A stretch of DNA of 64,000 bases from Lactiplantibacillus pingfangensis. GTDB taxonomy: Bacteria; Bacillota; Bacilli; Lactobacillales; Lactobacillaceae. A program made the translations under genes and the position numbers. The stretch is from the NCBI RefSeq assembly GCF_005404945.1, contig NZ_BJDG01000019.1, positions 1 through 64,000 of the forward strand. The letters run 5' to 3'. Below, one piece after another: positions 53,049 through 62,304 of this stretch; positions within the stretch are counted from its first letter, which is position 1, and every line of letters begins with the position of its first letter. Below the pieces are notes generated by a model that worked only from the letters and a program-made list of their open reading frames with translations, was not told the DNA's origin and made no database searches.

Positions 53049-53326
53049 GTTTAAAGTCTCAACATCAAAACTGGATATCTTGAGGCGCAACGGTTGGCTG
53101 AAAAATGGGTTTAATCAACAATTTAATGTTTTCTGAAGCATTGCGGTTGTCCGACAAAATCACTTGTCAATTAAGATGAACAGTTGTATATTAAACACCT
53201 ACTTTAGAACAAGCTGGTTAACGAACGACCTAAGCCCATTATAAACCAAATGATGGTTTTCGCACGCAAGTGATCTGACCTGTTCTGATGTTAGTTGATG
53301 AAAACCGATTAAAAGGGGGCAAAACT
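53049..53326. other. intergenic region between divergent clpE and the 65-aa gene
   Basis: No gene supported. It holds the upstream part of the clpE promoter and, presumably, the promoter of the next gene; AAAGGGGG lies just before the GTG at 53327. Confidence 0.3.
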
Positions 53327-53524
53327 GTGGCAACGGATTATGAACAATTAATGGAAGACTTACGCACGGGCAAACGCGAAAGCCTAAGCGTTGACCCCGC
53401 GGACTTCATGGCCTTTCACGAGGCCTATATGGGTTATGAATACCGTAAACGAATCATCGGTATGGCAGATCTTGATGGGCACGTTGTTTACCATTTTGAT
53501 AAGGATGGTAAGGCTACCAATTAA
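53327..53524 (+). CDS. small conserved-looking protein, 65 aa
   Basis: Unrecognised acidic cytosolic protein (ATDYEQLMEDLRTGKRESLS, then DFMAFHEAYMGYEYRKRIIG and DGHVVYHFDKDG). GTG 53327 is chosen for GGGGG seven bases upstream. Sits between clpE and ptsH but has its own transcription unit, as a promoter for ptsH follows. Confidence 0.6.
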   Translation: MATDYEQLMEDLRTGKRESLSVDPADFMAFHEAYMGYEYRKRIIGMADLDGHVVYHFDKDGKATN

Positions 53525-53548
53525 TCGCAATTTGATGAATGAAAGGGC

Positions 53549-53577
53549 TTGTATTTCAATTGGATAATTGCTATCAT
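53549..53577 (+). promoter_or_regulatory. ptsHI promoter
   Basis: TTGTAT (53549-53554), 17 bases, TATCAT (53572-53577), giving a leader of about 90 bases before ptsH. Confidence 0.6.
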
Positions 53578-53673
53578 CAATATTAAGGGCTCTAGAGCAA
53601 ACGTGTTGGCGGCAACTCGGGTTGACTCTGAACCAACTTTAAAATTTTACATCTTCGAAGGAGATCGAATAAT

Positions 53674-53940
53674 ATGGAAAAGAAAGACTTTCACGTAATC
53701 GCAGACACAGGTATCCACGCACGTCCCGCAACTTTATTGGTACAATCAGCAAGTAAGTTCAACTCAGAAATTACGTTGCAATACCAAGACAAGTCAGTTA
53801 ACTTGAAGTCCATCATGGGTGTTATGTCACTCGGTGTTGGTAAAGATGCTGATGTTACCATTTCAGCAGAAGGCGCTGACGAAGCCGATGCTATCGCAGC
53901 TTTGGCTGATACGATGAAGAAAGAAGGCTTATCTGAATAA
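53674..53940 (+). CDS. ptsH: phosphocarrier protein HPr
   Basis: An 88-residue HPr of the sugar phosphotransferase system. The EI-phosphorylated His15 is in [10 protein letters not shown] and the HPrK/P regulatory Ser46 in [12 protein letters not shown], so the protein can serve both sugar uptake and carbon catabolite control with CcpA. AAGGAGA precedes the ATG; its stop overlaps ptsI. Confidence 0.97.
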   Translation: MEKKDFHVIADTGIHARPATLLVQSASKFNSEITLQYQDKSVNLKSIMGVMSLGVGKDADVTISAEGADEADAIAALADTMKKEGLSE

Positions 53941-55670
53941 TGGCTGAAAAGGTACTAAAAGGAATCGCTGCCAGTGATGGTATCGCGATTGCTAAGGCCT
54001 ATATGCTAGTTGATCCAGATTTGTCATTCGAAAAGACGACGGTTTCAGATGTTGATGCCGAAATCAAGAAGTTACATGACGCTTTTGATGCTTCTAAAGC
54101 TGAATTGAAAGTCATTAAAGACAAAGCAACTCAAAGTTTAGGCGCTGAAGAAGCGGAAGTTTTTGAAGCTCATATCACAATTTTATCTGACCCTGAAATG
54201 TTGGGACAAATTGAAGGTAAAATTAAGGATGATAAAGTCAATGCTGAAGAAGCTTTGAAGGAAGTTACTGATACTTTCATCTCAATGTTCGAAGCAATGA
54301 CGGATAATGCATATATGCAAGAACGAGCAGGCGATATTCGCGACGTAACGAAGCGGGTCATGAGTCACTTGTTAGGGGTAACCTTACCAAGTCCAGCCTT
54401 GATTGACTCCGAAGTGATTGTCGTTGCCCATGATTTAACCCCTAGTGACACGGCGCAATTAGACCGTAAGTTTGTTAAGGGTTTCATCACTGACATCGGT
54501 GGTCGGACGAGTCATTCCGCAATCATGTCACGGACACTTGAAATTCCAGCAGTCGTTGGTTCTGAAACCGCGACAACGGATCTTAATGAAGGCACCACGG
54601 TAATTCTTGATGGGATTAACGGGGAAGCTTTGATTAACCCAACCGATGATGAAATTAGCGCCTATCAACAAAAAGCCAAGGATTTTGCTGCTCAAAAGGC
54701 CGAATGGGATAAGCTTAAAAACGAAGCAACCGTTTCTAAAGACGGCAAACACTTCGAATTAGCTTCAAACATTGGGACACCTGATGACATGGACGGCGTT
54801 TTAGACGCTGGTTCAGAAGCCATCGGTTTGTTCCGGTCAGAATTCTTGTACATGAACAGTTCTGAATTACCTGATGAAGATACCCAATTCGAAGCCTACA
54901 AAAAGGTTGTCGAAGGGATGAAGGGTAAGCCAGTAATCGTTCGGACCATGGATATTGGTGGCGACAAGCATTTGGATTACTTGCCACTTCCCGAAGAAAT
55001 GAACCCATTCTTGGGTTACCGGGCGATTCGGATCTCACTTGATCGTGATGATATTTTCCGGACCCAATTACGGGCATTACTCCGGGCATCACATTATGGT
55101 CAATTGCGGATTATGTTCCCAATGATTGCGACCTTGGATGAATTCCGTCAGGCTAAGTCAATCTTCGAAGAAGAAAAGGCTAAGTTAGTTAAGGCGGGCA
55201 CCCCAGTTGCGGATGATATCAAGTTAGGAATCATGATTGAAATCCCAGCTGCAGCTATTTTAGCTGATCAATTTGCTAAGGAAGTTGACTTCTTTAGTAT
55301 TGGGACTAACGACTTGATTCAATATTCGTTTGCCGCTGATCGTGGTAACGAACATGTGTCATACTTGTATCAACCATACAACCCATCGTTGTTACGTTTG
55401 ATCAAGCATGTGATCGACGCTGCTCACGCTAATGGCCGCATTGCGGGCATGTGTGGTGAAGTTGCCGGTGATCAAGTTGCCGTACCATTATTAATGGGCT
55501 TAGGCCTAGATGAATTCTCAATGAGCTCAACTTCAGTTTTGAAGACGCGTTCATTGATGAAGACCATCGACACTAAGGAAATTGCTAAGTTAGCAGACAA
55601 GGCCCTTAACGAATGTGTCACTAATGAAGAAGTTAAAGAATTAGTTGAAAAGAACGTTTTCGGTAAGTAA
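53940..55670 (+). CDS. ptsI: PTS enzyme I (phosphoenolpyruvate-protein phosphotransferase)
   Basis: A 576-residue enzyme I. Active-site histidine in [23 protein letters not shown]-binding core with [32 protein letters not shown] and [11 protein letters not shown]. It takes phosphate from PEP and passes it to HPr. Coupled to ptsH by a one-base overlap (TAATG). Codon usage is highly biased as in abundant proteins. Confidence 0.97.
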   Translation: MAEKVLKGIAASDGIAIAKAYMLVDPDLSFEKTTVSDVDAEIKKLHDAFDASKAELKVIKDKATQSLGAEEAEVFEAHITILSDPEMLGQIEGKIKDDKVNAEEALKEVTDTFISMFEAMTDNAYMQERAGDIRDVTKRVMSHLLGVTLPSPALIDSEVIVVAHDLTPSDTAQLDRKFVKGFITDIGGRTSHSAIMSRTLEIPAVVGSETATTDLNEGTTVILDGINGEALINPTDDEISAYQQKAKDFAAQKAEWDKLKNEATVSKDGKHFELASNIGTPDDMDGVLDAGSEAIGLFRSEFLYMNSSELPDEDTQFEAYKKVVEGMKGKPVIVRTMDIGGDKHLDYLPLPEEMNPFLGYRAIRISLDRDDIFRTQLRALLRASHYGQLRIMFPMIATLDEFRQAKSIFEEEKAKLVKAGTPVADDIKLGIMIEIPAAAILADQFAKEVDFFSIGTNDLIQYSFAADRGNEHVSYLYQPYNPSLLRLIKHVIDAAHANGRIAGMCGEVAGDQVAVPLLMGLGLDEFSMSSTSVLKTRSLMKTIDTKEIAKLADKALNECVTNEEVKELVEKNVFGK

Positions 55671-55682
55671 ATGTTCTTTATT

Positions 55683-55715
55683 GAGGTAGGCCTTCATTGA
55701 CCTACCTCTTTTTTT
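55683..55715 (+). terminator. terminator of ptsHI
   Basis: GAGGTAGG/CCTACCTC with T7. Confidence 0.9.
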
Positions 55716-55928
55716 ACATAAAATTATGGCGCAATTGGGCAGGTATCACAGCGAACTCTTAATTTATCTTAAGATTATTTGCAACTCTGATACTGAACCA
55801 ATATAATTGTTATAATTAATTATTGAGACTGGATGAACTGCGCTCAATCAGGTGGACTTAAGGACTGATTGAAGCAACGAGCGCTAGCCGTGTGTGAGTT
55901 AGTGATCGGAAATAAAGGGAGAATCTAC

Positions 55929-57104
55929 GTGAATATCGGGATATTTACAGATACGTACTACCCACAAGTGAGTGGGGTAGCGACGTCAATTAAAGTGTTA
56001 CGTAATCAACTCGAACGAGCTGGTCATCAAGTGTACATTTTTACGACGACCGATCCACATGTTGATAAGAATATTTATGAACGGAATATTTTCCGGTTCA
56101 CAAGTATTCCTTTCGTGTCATTTACTGATCGCCGGATTGCAGTGCGCGGTCTGTTTAAAGCCTATCAAGTCGCTAAGGACCTAGGCTTAGATATTGTGCA
56201 TACGCAAACGGAATTCTCAATGGGCATGATCGGCAAATTTGTGGCGAAACAATTAAAGATACCATGTATTCATACTTACCACACGATGTACGAAGATTAT
56301 CTGCACTATATTGCCAATGGCAAGTTGTTGAAACCTTATCATGTGAAGGAAGCAACGCGCGCTTATTGTTACCATTTGAACGGTGTGATTGCACCCAGTG
56401 ATCGGGTGTCCAACACGTTGAAGGGATATGGGGTCAAGACGCCCGTTCGGATCATTCCAACTGGGATTGACATTAATCAATATGAGCAGACACCGGATGG
56501 CAACTATCGTGAAAAGTTGGGCTATGCGCCAGAGACGCCAGTTTTGCTCTCATTGAGCCGCTTAGCTTATGAAAAAAACATTCATGAAGTCATCGCAGCC
56601 TTGCCACAGATTCTCGAGCAAGTGCCTAATGCCCAGTTGTGTATTGTCGGTGATGGGCCGGCGCGGGAAACCTTGGAAAATCAAGTTAAAGAAGCTGCTT
56701 TAAGCGAGCATGTTCAGTTTACCGGCGAAATTGATAACGATGAAGTGTACAATTATTACCAGATGGCGGATCTATTCGTTTCTGCTTCCAATTCAGAATC
56801 GCAAGGGTTAACCTATATTGAGGCGATGGCGGCCGGGTTAAAAACGGTTGTCGCGTCAAGCCCGTACACGGATCAACTTTTAGATGATCCGTCGTTAGGG
56901 ACAACTTTTAGCAGCGAACGGATCTTGGTGCAAGATGTGGTGCGTTATTTACAACATCCACATGCCTTTGATGATCCCAAACCACGCCAAAAGAAACTGT
57001 ATCAAATTTCAGCTGAATATTTTGGAAAACGGGTCATCAATTATTATCAGGATGTCCAGCTTGCCTACTCGGAAACGAATAAGTCGGCGAATATCAGCGA
57101 TTAA
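55929..57104 (+). CDS. GT4 glycosyltransferase, probable diacylglycerol glucosyltransferase (LafA-like)
   Basis: A 391-residue GT4 enzyme: N-terminal GIFTDTYYPQVSGVATSIKV acceptor-side loop typical of lipid glycosyltransferases, HTQTEFSMG and IHTYHTMYEDYLHY, then the sugar-nucleotide domain with SRLAYEKNIHEVIAAL and the E-x7-E motif SESQGLTYIEAMAAG. It most likely puts the first glucose on diacylglycerol to make the LTA glycolipid anchor. GTG 55929 chosen for AAAGGGA. Followed 11 bases later by a second GT4. Confidence 0.8.
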   Translation: MNIGIFTDTYYPQVSGVATSIKVLRNQLERAGHQVYIFTTTDPHVDKNIYERNIFRFTSIPFVSFTDRRIAVRGLFKAYQVAKDLGLDIVHTQTEFSMGMIGKFVAKQLKIPCIHTYHTMYEDYLHYIANGKLLKPYHVKEATRAYCYHLNGVIAPSDRVSNTLKGYGVKTPVRIIPTGIDINQYEQTPDGNYREKLGYAPETPVLLSLSRLAYEKNIHEVIAALPQILEQVPNAQLCIVGDGPARETLENQVKEAALSEHVQFTGEIDNDEVYNYYQMADLFVSASNSESQGLTYIEAMAAGLKTVVASSPYTDQLLDDPSLGTTFSSERILVQDVVRYLQHPHAFDDPKPRQKKLYQISAEYFGKRVINYYQDVQLAYSETNKSANISD

Positions 57105-57115
57105 GGGGACGAAAT

Positions 57116-58138
57116 ATGCTAAACATCACCATGTTTTCGAAGGCTGACTCAGTCAAGGGTCAAGGGGTCGGTAGTGCGTATTTAGAATTGATGCGCTTGC
57201 TACAAACTCATTGGCAAGACGAGTTCAACATCAAAATTAACCGCTATGGTCGTTCGACGATTTCACATTACCATACTGTCAATCCGATGTTTTACTTGTC
57301 AACGTTTATGCCAAATCGGGGTCGAAAGATTGGTTACGTCCATTTTTTGCCAGAAACGCTCGAAGGTAGTTTAAAGTTACCGAAGCCGTTTCAAGCGATT
57401 TTTAATCGTTATTTGATTTCATTTTACAAACGAATGGATCACATCGTCGTCGTCAATCCAACGTTTATTCCTAAGTTGGAAGCTTATAACATTAGCCGCG
57501 CCGACGTCACTTATATTCCGAATTTTGTTAGTAAACGTGAATTTTATGAAATGACTAAAAAGAAACAACGGCAATTGCGTCAACAATATGGTTATGATCA
57601 AGATAAGTTCATGATTCTTGGGACGGGTCAAATTCAAGACCGTAAAGGGGTGCCAGACTTTATTGAGCTCGCTCGCCGTAATCCAGACATTCAATTCGTC
57701 TGGGCAGGGGGGTTCTCATTTGGTCGCATCACGGATGGTTATCAAGAATTGAAGCAGGTCGTTGATAATCCACCGGCAAACTTATCATTTCCGGGGATTG
57801 TCGACCGCGAGAAGCTCGTCGATTACTATAATATGGCTGACCTATTCTTATTGCCGTCGTATAATGAGCTATTTCCGATGTCTGTCCTGGAAGCTTTCAG
57901 TTGTGGGACGCCAGTCTTATTGCGGGACTTAGACTTATATCGCGCCATTATTGACGGGTACTACCAAGCCGCGAGTGATGTGGATGACATGCAAAAACAG
58001 ATTGATCATTTGCGTGATAATCCCGCCGGTATGCAATTCTTGCATGATAAGGCCGTTTTAGCCTCGAAGGATTATTCCGAAGAGCGGTTAGCGCGAATCT
58101 GGCATGACTTTTATTTACAACAAGCAAAAGAAGGGTAG
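57116..58138 (+). CDS. GT4 glycosyltransferase, second glycolipid step (LafB-like)
   Basis: A 340-residue GT4 enzyme: ITMFSKADSVKGQGVGSAYL at the N-terminus, IGYVHFLPETLEGSL, then LGTGQIQDRKGVPDFIELAR and the nucleotide-sugar motif YNELFPMSVLEAFSCGTPVL. In the LafA-LafB pathway of low-GC Gram-positives it would add the second sugar to monoglucosyl-diacylglycerol. Operon position (between the first GT and a membrane protein) supports that. Confidence 0.8.
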   Translation: MLNITMFSKADSVKGQGVGSAYLELMRLLQTHWQDEFNIKINRYGRSTISHYHTVNPMFYLSTFMPNRGRKIGYVHFLPETLEGSLKLPKPFQAIFNRYLISFYKRMDHIVVVNPTFIPKLEAYNISRADVTYIPNFVSKREFYEMTKKKQRQLRQQYGYDQDKFMILGTGQIQDRKGVPDFIELARRNPDIQFVWAGGFSFGRITDGYQELKQVVDNPPANLSFPGIVDREKLVDYYNMADLFLLPSYNELFPMSVLEAFSCGTPVLLRDLDLYRAIIDGYYQAASDVDDMQKQIDHLRDNPAGMQFLHDKAVLASKDYSEERLARIWHDFYLQQAKEG

Positions 58139-58140
58139 CC

Positions 58141-59181
58141 ATGACTAGAAAAAACATGTGGTCATTGCTGGTCATGGTGTTACTCGGAGTCGGGATTTCG
58201 TGGTATTCCTTACGTAATGTCAATATCAGTAATATGATGACCGATATTGCACAACTTAACTGGTGGTGGCTATTAGTGGCCCTCGGCTGCGTTGGCCTGT
58301 ACTTTGGACTAGAGGCCATTGTCGTCCAGAAGTTCGTGCGACATCGTTATAAGAACTATTCTTTTCGAAGTGCACTGCGGGTGCCACTGGCGGAACAACT
58401 ATTTAATGGCATCACACCGTTTTCTTCCGGCGGTCAACCAGCACAGATCTTTGTGATGGCGCAATCTGGGATTGATGCCGGGCGGGCGAGTTCGGTCGCC
58501 CTCATGAAGTTTGTCGTCTTTCAAGCGATGGTTGTGTTGAACTTCTTGTTTGCAATGTTAATTGGGTTTAATTACTTAGCGGCGAAGCTAAGTTATTTAT
58601 CGCTATACGTCTTTTTTGGCTTTTTGATTCACCTCGCTGTCATCGTAGGTTTACTGCTAGTCATGTACTGGTATAACTTTACAAAACGTGCGGTGAAAGT
58701 GGTGCTCGTGCCAGTTGGCTGGTTCATGAAAGCCGAGCGTTTTAACCAATTACAGGCAAATATTAGTGAAAAGATTGATTCGTTTTATGAAGAAAGTCTG
58801 CGCATGACCAAGGATTGGCGGATGTTACTGGAAGTTTCGGTGATTACGTTCTTACAGTTACTGTTCTACTACCTAATTCCGTATTTTATTATGCGGGCAA
58901 TGGGGTACACTGGCATCAATGTGATTATGGTGACGAGTTTAAATGTGCTCATTTTCTTAGTGACCTCACTATTTCCAATTCCTGGTGGCGCCGGTGGTGC
59001 TGAGTTTGGATTTACCGAGCTCTTCGCGAAGTTCATTCCGAGTCATAGTAAGTTGATTTTAGCCATGTTGATTTGGCGAATTCTAACGTACTATCTTGGC
59101 TTGTTCTTGGGCATGATTGCGATGGCGATGCGTCCAGAAAAAGCAGAAGAAATCCAACCTGACGAGTCGTCGGGCAAATAA
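58141..59181 (+). CDS. LPG-synthase-TM / UPF0104 membrane protein
   Basis: A 346-residue protein with about eight helices of the lysylphosphatidylglycerol-synthase transmembrane (UPF0104) family: FNGITPFSSGGQPAQIFVMA and the late LFPIPGGAGGAEFGF motif. It lacks the MprF catalytic domain. Its place right behind the glycolipid transferases suggests a role in glycolipid flipping or LTA assembly; inference. Starts three bases after the previous stop. Confidence 0.75.
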   Translation: MTRKNMWSLLVMVLLGVGISWYSLRNVNISNMMTDIAQLNWWWLLVALGCVGLYFGLEAIVVQKFVRHRYKNYSFRSALRVPLAEQLFNGITPFSSGGQPAQIFVMAQSGIDAGRASSVALMKFVVFQAMVVLNFLFAMLIGFNYLAAKLSYLSLYVFFGFLIHLAVIVGLLLVMYWYNFTKRAVKVVLVPVGWFMKAERFNQLQANISEKIDSFYEESLRMTKDWRMLLEVSVITFLQLLFYYLIPYFIMRAMGYTGINVIMVTSLNVLIFLVTSLFPIPGGAGGAEFGFTELFAKFIPSHSKLILAMLIWRILTYYLGLFLGMIAMAMRPEKAEEIQPDESSGK

Positions 59182-59186
59182 ACTTG

Positions 59187-59214
59187 AAGCGCTAGCGTGC
59201 GGCTGGCGCTTTTT
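59187..59214 (+). terminator. terminator of the glycolipid operon
   Basis: AAGCGC.AGC/GCT.GCGCTT with T4. Confidence 0.75.
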
Positions 59215-59240
59215 AATTAGTTAAAAAAGGAATGATTGAC

Positions 59241-60473
59241 GTGAAATTGGGGAAACTTTGGCTCACCATCGGGTTGGTGATACCTGTCATGAGTCTTGGC
59301 GCATTGACGGTAACTGCCGCTGCTAGTCAAGATCCCGCTAATGAGCTCAAGGCAGCCTATATTGCCGATGCAAAAACCGGGCAGGCGCTTTATGCGGATC
59401 ATGCTGAAACGAAATTACCGATCGCCTCGTTAAGCAAATTAATGACGTTAGATTTGGTTGTCCGCGCGGTTAAACGTGGTCAGATCAAGTGGACGGACAA
59501 TGTGCCGATTAGTGACCAGGTGCAGAAATTAGCCGGCAGTTCGACTTTGTCGACGATGCCCATGGCCAAGCATGAAAAATTCACTGTGGCCGAACTCTTT
59601 GCGGCAACCTTGGTCGGTTCTTCCAACAGCAGTGCGATTGCCTTGGGAGAGTTAGTCGGTGGTAGCAATGCCCAGTTTATTCAACTGATGAATAAACAAG
59701 CCGACCGATGGCAACTAGCCGCTCATTTTGTCAGTGCCTCCGGGCTAGATAATACCGACTTATCACGCTATCACTATCAGTTACCGGGGACTAGCGACTC
59801 AGCCCAAAATTTGGTCTCGGCACACGCGATCACGACCGTTGCACGGCATCTGTTGGCAGATGATCCGGCGGTGATTACGATTGCCAACCAAGGCTCAGTT
59901 AAGATTCATCAGTATCGGGTCGCGACCTCGGTTAAGATTCTCAAAGGGCAGTCGCAATATGATGCCCAATTGCCAGTTGACGGCCTAAAAACGGGGTATA
60001 CCGCAAAGGCCGGGGCTTGTTTAGTGACAACTTTTACGCAGCATGGTCGGCGCTTAATTGCCACCACTTTGGGCGGGGCATGGCAGTACAGCGCGAATGC
60101 GAATTTGCGGTCGATGGTTCAGCAACAAGAACAGTATCAGCAGGTGGCCCCGGCTACGATGACCACGCAATTGCCGGGGACGACGACTAAATTAAACTTG
60201 GTAGCCGTGACTAATCAGCGGCGCTGGGTGAATGTTCGGACACCGTTGCAACAAACTAAGGTTGTCTTGTGGCCGTTAAACCCGGGTCAACCGAATTATG
60301 TGGCTAAGCATTGTCCGGTGATGCAACTGCGCCTAACGGATCAAAGCGCTGGCACGGTGACGATGGTTAATTATGTGACGACCCACGCCCAGAAGTTAAC
60401 CGATCCAATGTCGGCGGCAACCACTGTTCGCACAACGGTACCGACAAACAAATTAGCTGTTTTGACAAATTAA
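59241..60473 (+). CDS. serine-type D-Ala-D-Ala carboxypeptidase (S11, PBP5-like)
   Basis: A 410-residue exported penicillin-binding protein. Signal helix ends in TVTAAASQDPA; the active-site motifs are complete: SxxK in IASLSKLMTLD, SxN in LVGSSNSSAIAL, KTG in DGLKTGYTAKAG. The C-terminal beta-rich domain (about residues 280-405) is present but no C-terminal membrane helix, so it may stay attached by the uncleaved N-terminus or be secreted. GTG 59241 fits AAAAGGA; the ATG at 59232 is too close. Trims the fifth D-Ala of peptidoglycan stems. Confidence 0.85.
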   Translation: MKLGKLWLTIGLVIPVMSLGALTVTAAASQDPANELKAAYIADAKTGQALYADHAETKLPIASLSKLMTLDLVVRAVKRGQIKWTDNVPISDQVQKLAGSSTLSTMPMAKHEKFTVAELFAATLVGSSNSSAIALGELVGGSNAQFIQLMNKQADRWQLAAHFVSASGLDNTDLSRYHYQLPGTSDSAQNLVSAHAITTVARHLLADDPAVITIANQGSVKIHQYRVATSVKILKGQSQYDAQLPVDGLKTGYTAKAGACLVTTFTQHGRRLIATTLGGAWQYSANANLRSMVQQQEQYQQVAPATMTTQLPGTTTKLNLVAVTNQRRWVNVRTPLQQTKVVLWPLNPGQPNYVAKHCPVMQLRLTDQSAGTVTMVNYVTTHAQKLTDPMSAATTVRTTVPTNKLAVLTN

Positions 60474-60531
60474 AAGCGTCGCTGTGAGTCACTTGCTTGA
60501 TAAGGCAAAGTGGCTGACAGCGACGCTTTTT
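60472..60531. terminator. long bidirectional terminator
   Basis: AAAAGCGTCGCTGT/ACAGCGACGCTTTT with inner CACTT/AAGTG, between the convergent carboxypeptidase and aminotransferase genes. Confidence 0.9.
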
Positions 60532-60544
60532 GCTTGGTGTCAGG

Positions 60545-61729
60545 TTAATGCTGATTGGTTGGTTCTTGCATATAAGCGGTTAAACGGTCCATCGCTTGCT
60601 GTAACTTTTCCATGCTAGCGGCATAGCTCAGGCGAACGTAACCTTCGCCTTCAGCACCAAACCCGGTTCCGGGGATGATGGCGAGATGGTTTTTGCGTGC
60701 CAAGTCTTTGCAGAAAGCCATTGAGTCTTGTTCATAGCCCGCCGGAATTTTAGCAAAGATGTAGAAGGCACCAGTCGGCCGGGCAATTTTGAAACCAAGG
60801 CCATTCATGACTTTATAAACGAAGTCACGGCGCTTTTGATATTCAGCCCGCATTGGGATGGCATCGTCCATGCCGTTAGTCAACGCTTCAATTCCGGCCT
60901 TTTGCGCAATTGTTGTGGCTGCGGTGACGTAGTATTGATGAACCTTCTTCATTTGTGCAGTCAGTTCCTTTGAGGCGAATAAGAAACCAATTCGCCAGCC
61001 GGTCATCGCGTGAGATTTTGAGAGGCCGTTGATTAAAATGGTCTCGTCTGGCAAGTAGTTGGCGATTGACACATGCGTGCTACCATAAGTGAGTTCGCTA
61101 TAAATTTCATCAGAAATGACCCACAAGTTGTGTCGCTTGAAACAAGCCGCTAACGCTTCAACTTCTTCAGCAACGTAAGTCACACCGGTTGGGTTGTTCG
61201 GGTAGTTCAAGACGATGCCTTTGAAGTGTTCGTCTGGATGTGCCGCAATGAAGTCGTCAACCATTTTAGGCGTGATGACGAAGTCGTTAACCCCAGTATC
61301 CATGAATAATGGGGTAGCGCGGGCTTCTTGAATGATTGGAATGTAGGCTGGGAAAATTGGTGACGGAATGATGATGGCGTCGCCAGGATTACAAATGGTC
61401 GTCAAGGCGGTCGCGATCGCTTCTGTCGCACCGACCGTCACTAAGACTTGATCTTCTGGGTCATAGTGATTCCCGTATTTTTTAGCTTGGAAATTGGCAG
61501 CGGCTTGACGTAATTCGAGTAAACCAGCCATCCCAGTATAGTGTGAGAAGTTTTGGTCGATCGCATCTTTAGCGGCGGCTTTAACGTGTTCTGGTGTATT
61601 GAAGTCCGGTTCACCGAGGGTTAATTTAACCATGTCGGGTATCGCACTGACTTCTTCATCGAATTGACGAATGGTTGAAACTTGAATTTGCGCAATAGTA
61701 TCGTTGAGATCATCTCTAAATAGTGTCAT
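60545..61729 (-). CDS. class I/II aminotransferase (PatA / AraT-like)
   Basis: A 394-residue PLP-dependent aminotransferase: VKLTLGEPDFNTPEHVKAAA, NYPNNPTGVTY, WVISDEIYSELTYG, PLP-lysine in NGLSKSHAMTGWRIGF, and the substrate Arg in YVRLSYAAS. Relatives act on aromatic amino acids or N-acetyl-LL-diaminopimelate; which applies is unclear. ATG 61729 chosen for AAGGAG upstream; the longer frame to 61876 crosses the promoter. Confidence 0.85.
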   Translation of the reverse strand: MTLFRDDLNDTIAQIQVSTIRQFDEEVSAIPDMVKLTLGEPDFNTPEHVKAAAKDAIDQNFSHYTGMAGLLELRQAAANFQAKKYGNHYDPEDQVLVTVGATEAIATALTTICNPGDAIIIPSPIFPAYIPIIQEARATPLFMDTGVNDFVITPKMVDDFIAAHPDEHFKGIVLNYPNNPTGVTYVAEEVEALAACFKRHNLWVISDEIYSELTYGSTHVSIANYLPDETILINGLSKSHAMTGWRIGFLFASKELTAQMKKVHQYYVTAATTIAQKAGIEALTNGMDDAIPMRAEYQKRRDFVYKVMNGLGFKIARPTGAFYIFAKIPAGYEQDSMAFCKDLARKNHLAIIPGTGFGAEGEGYVRLSYAASMEKLQQAMDRLTAYMQEPTNQH

Positions 61730-61921
61730 GATCAGGACTCCTTTAGTTTTTTTATAACTTGCTCTAATTTTATCACAACTAAGACCCGACAAAGCGGGAC
61801 ATTGCGGTATAATTAACCTGTGAAAAGTTAGGGTGAAACGGGGCTTTCTATTAAAAAGGCGTGTTATTAGTCCCATTTTTTGCTAGAATAAAAACAAAAC
61901 CTAAGGAGCGAGATTATTATA

Positions 61922-62158
61922 ATGGAAAAATCTGAATTATCTGCAATTCTCAAACGACTCGAAGCAATGCGGACGACTGAAGCCACTGAGGTTCAGTCCC
62001 GTCGCTTTGAAAAGGAAGGCGTTGAACGTGGACAAGTCGCATACGATCCTGCTACTTCAACCTATACCTTACAAGAATTCAACCCGGACCAAACTTTTGA
62101 ATTCGATAACATCGATTTAGTTGCGATTGAACTATACGATTTGTTAACGGACAATTAA
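61922..62158 (+). CDS. DUF1797 (YkuJ-like) protein
   Basis: A 78-residue cytosolic protein matching the YkuJ family: LSAILKRLEAMRTTEATEVQ, RRFEKEGVERGQVAYDP, and the acidic C-terminus FEFDNIDLVAIELYDLL. Structure is known for B. subtilis YkuJ, but not the function. AAGGAG precedes the ATG. Divergent from the aminotransferase gene. Confidence 0.85.
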   Translation: MEKSELSAILKRLEAMRTTEATEVQSRRFEKEGVERGQVAYDPATSTYTLQEFNPDQTFEFDNIDLVAIELYDLLTDN

Positions 62159-62210
62159 CATTTCCGCCAATTAGATATTTTATAGACAGATCCATATTAT
62201 GCGTTGAAAC

Positions 62211-62237
62211 TTGAAGAATTGTTGAAGAATTCTTCAA
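62211..62237 (+). promoter_or_regulatory. repeat and palindrome just upstream of the ltaS promoter
   Basis: TTGAAGAATT at 62211-62220 is repeated at 62222 as part of the 16-bp perfect palindrome TTGAAGAATTCTTCAA (62222-62237), 11 bases apart. It ends four bases before the -35, a position suited to an activator. Confidence 0.5.
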
Positions 62238-62241
62238 GAGA

Positions 62242-62269
62242 TTGCGATTTAGCACTCAACCGTTATAAT
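62242..62269 (+). promoter_or_regulatory. probable sigma-A promoter of ltaS
   Basis: TTGCGA (62242-62247), 16 bases, TATAAT (62264-62269); leader of about 30 bases with GGAGG. Confidence 0.65.
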
Positions 62270-62304
62270 ATGGATTTGTTAATAGCAATGACGGAGGAAT
62301 TATG

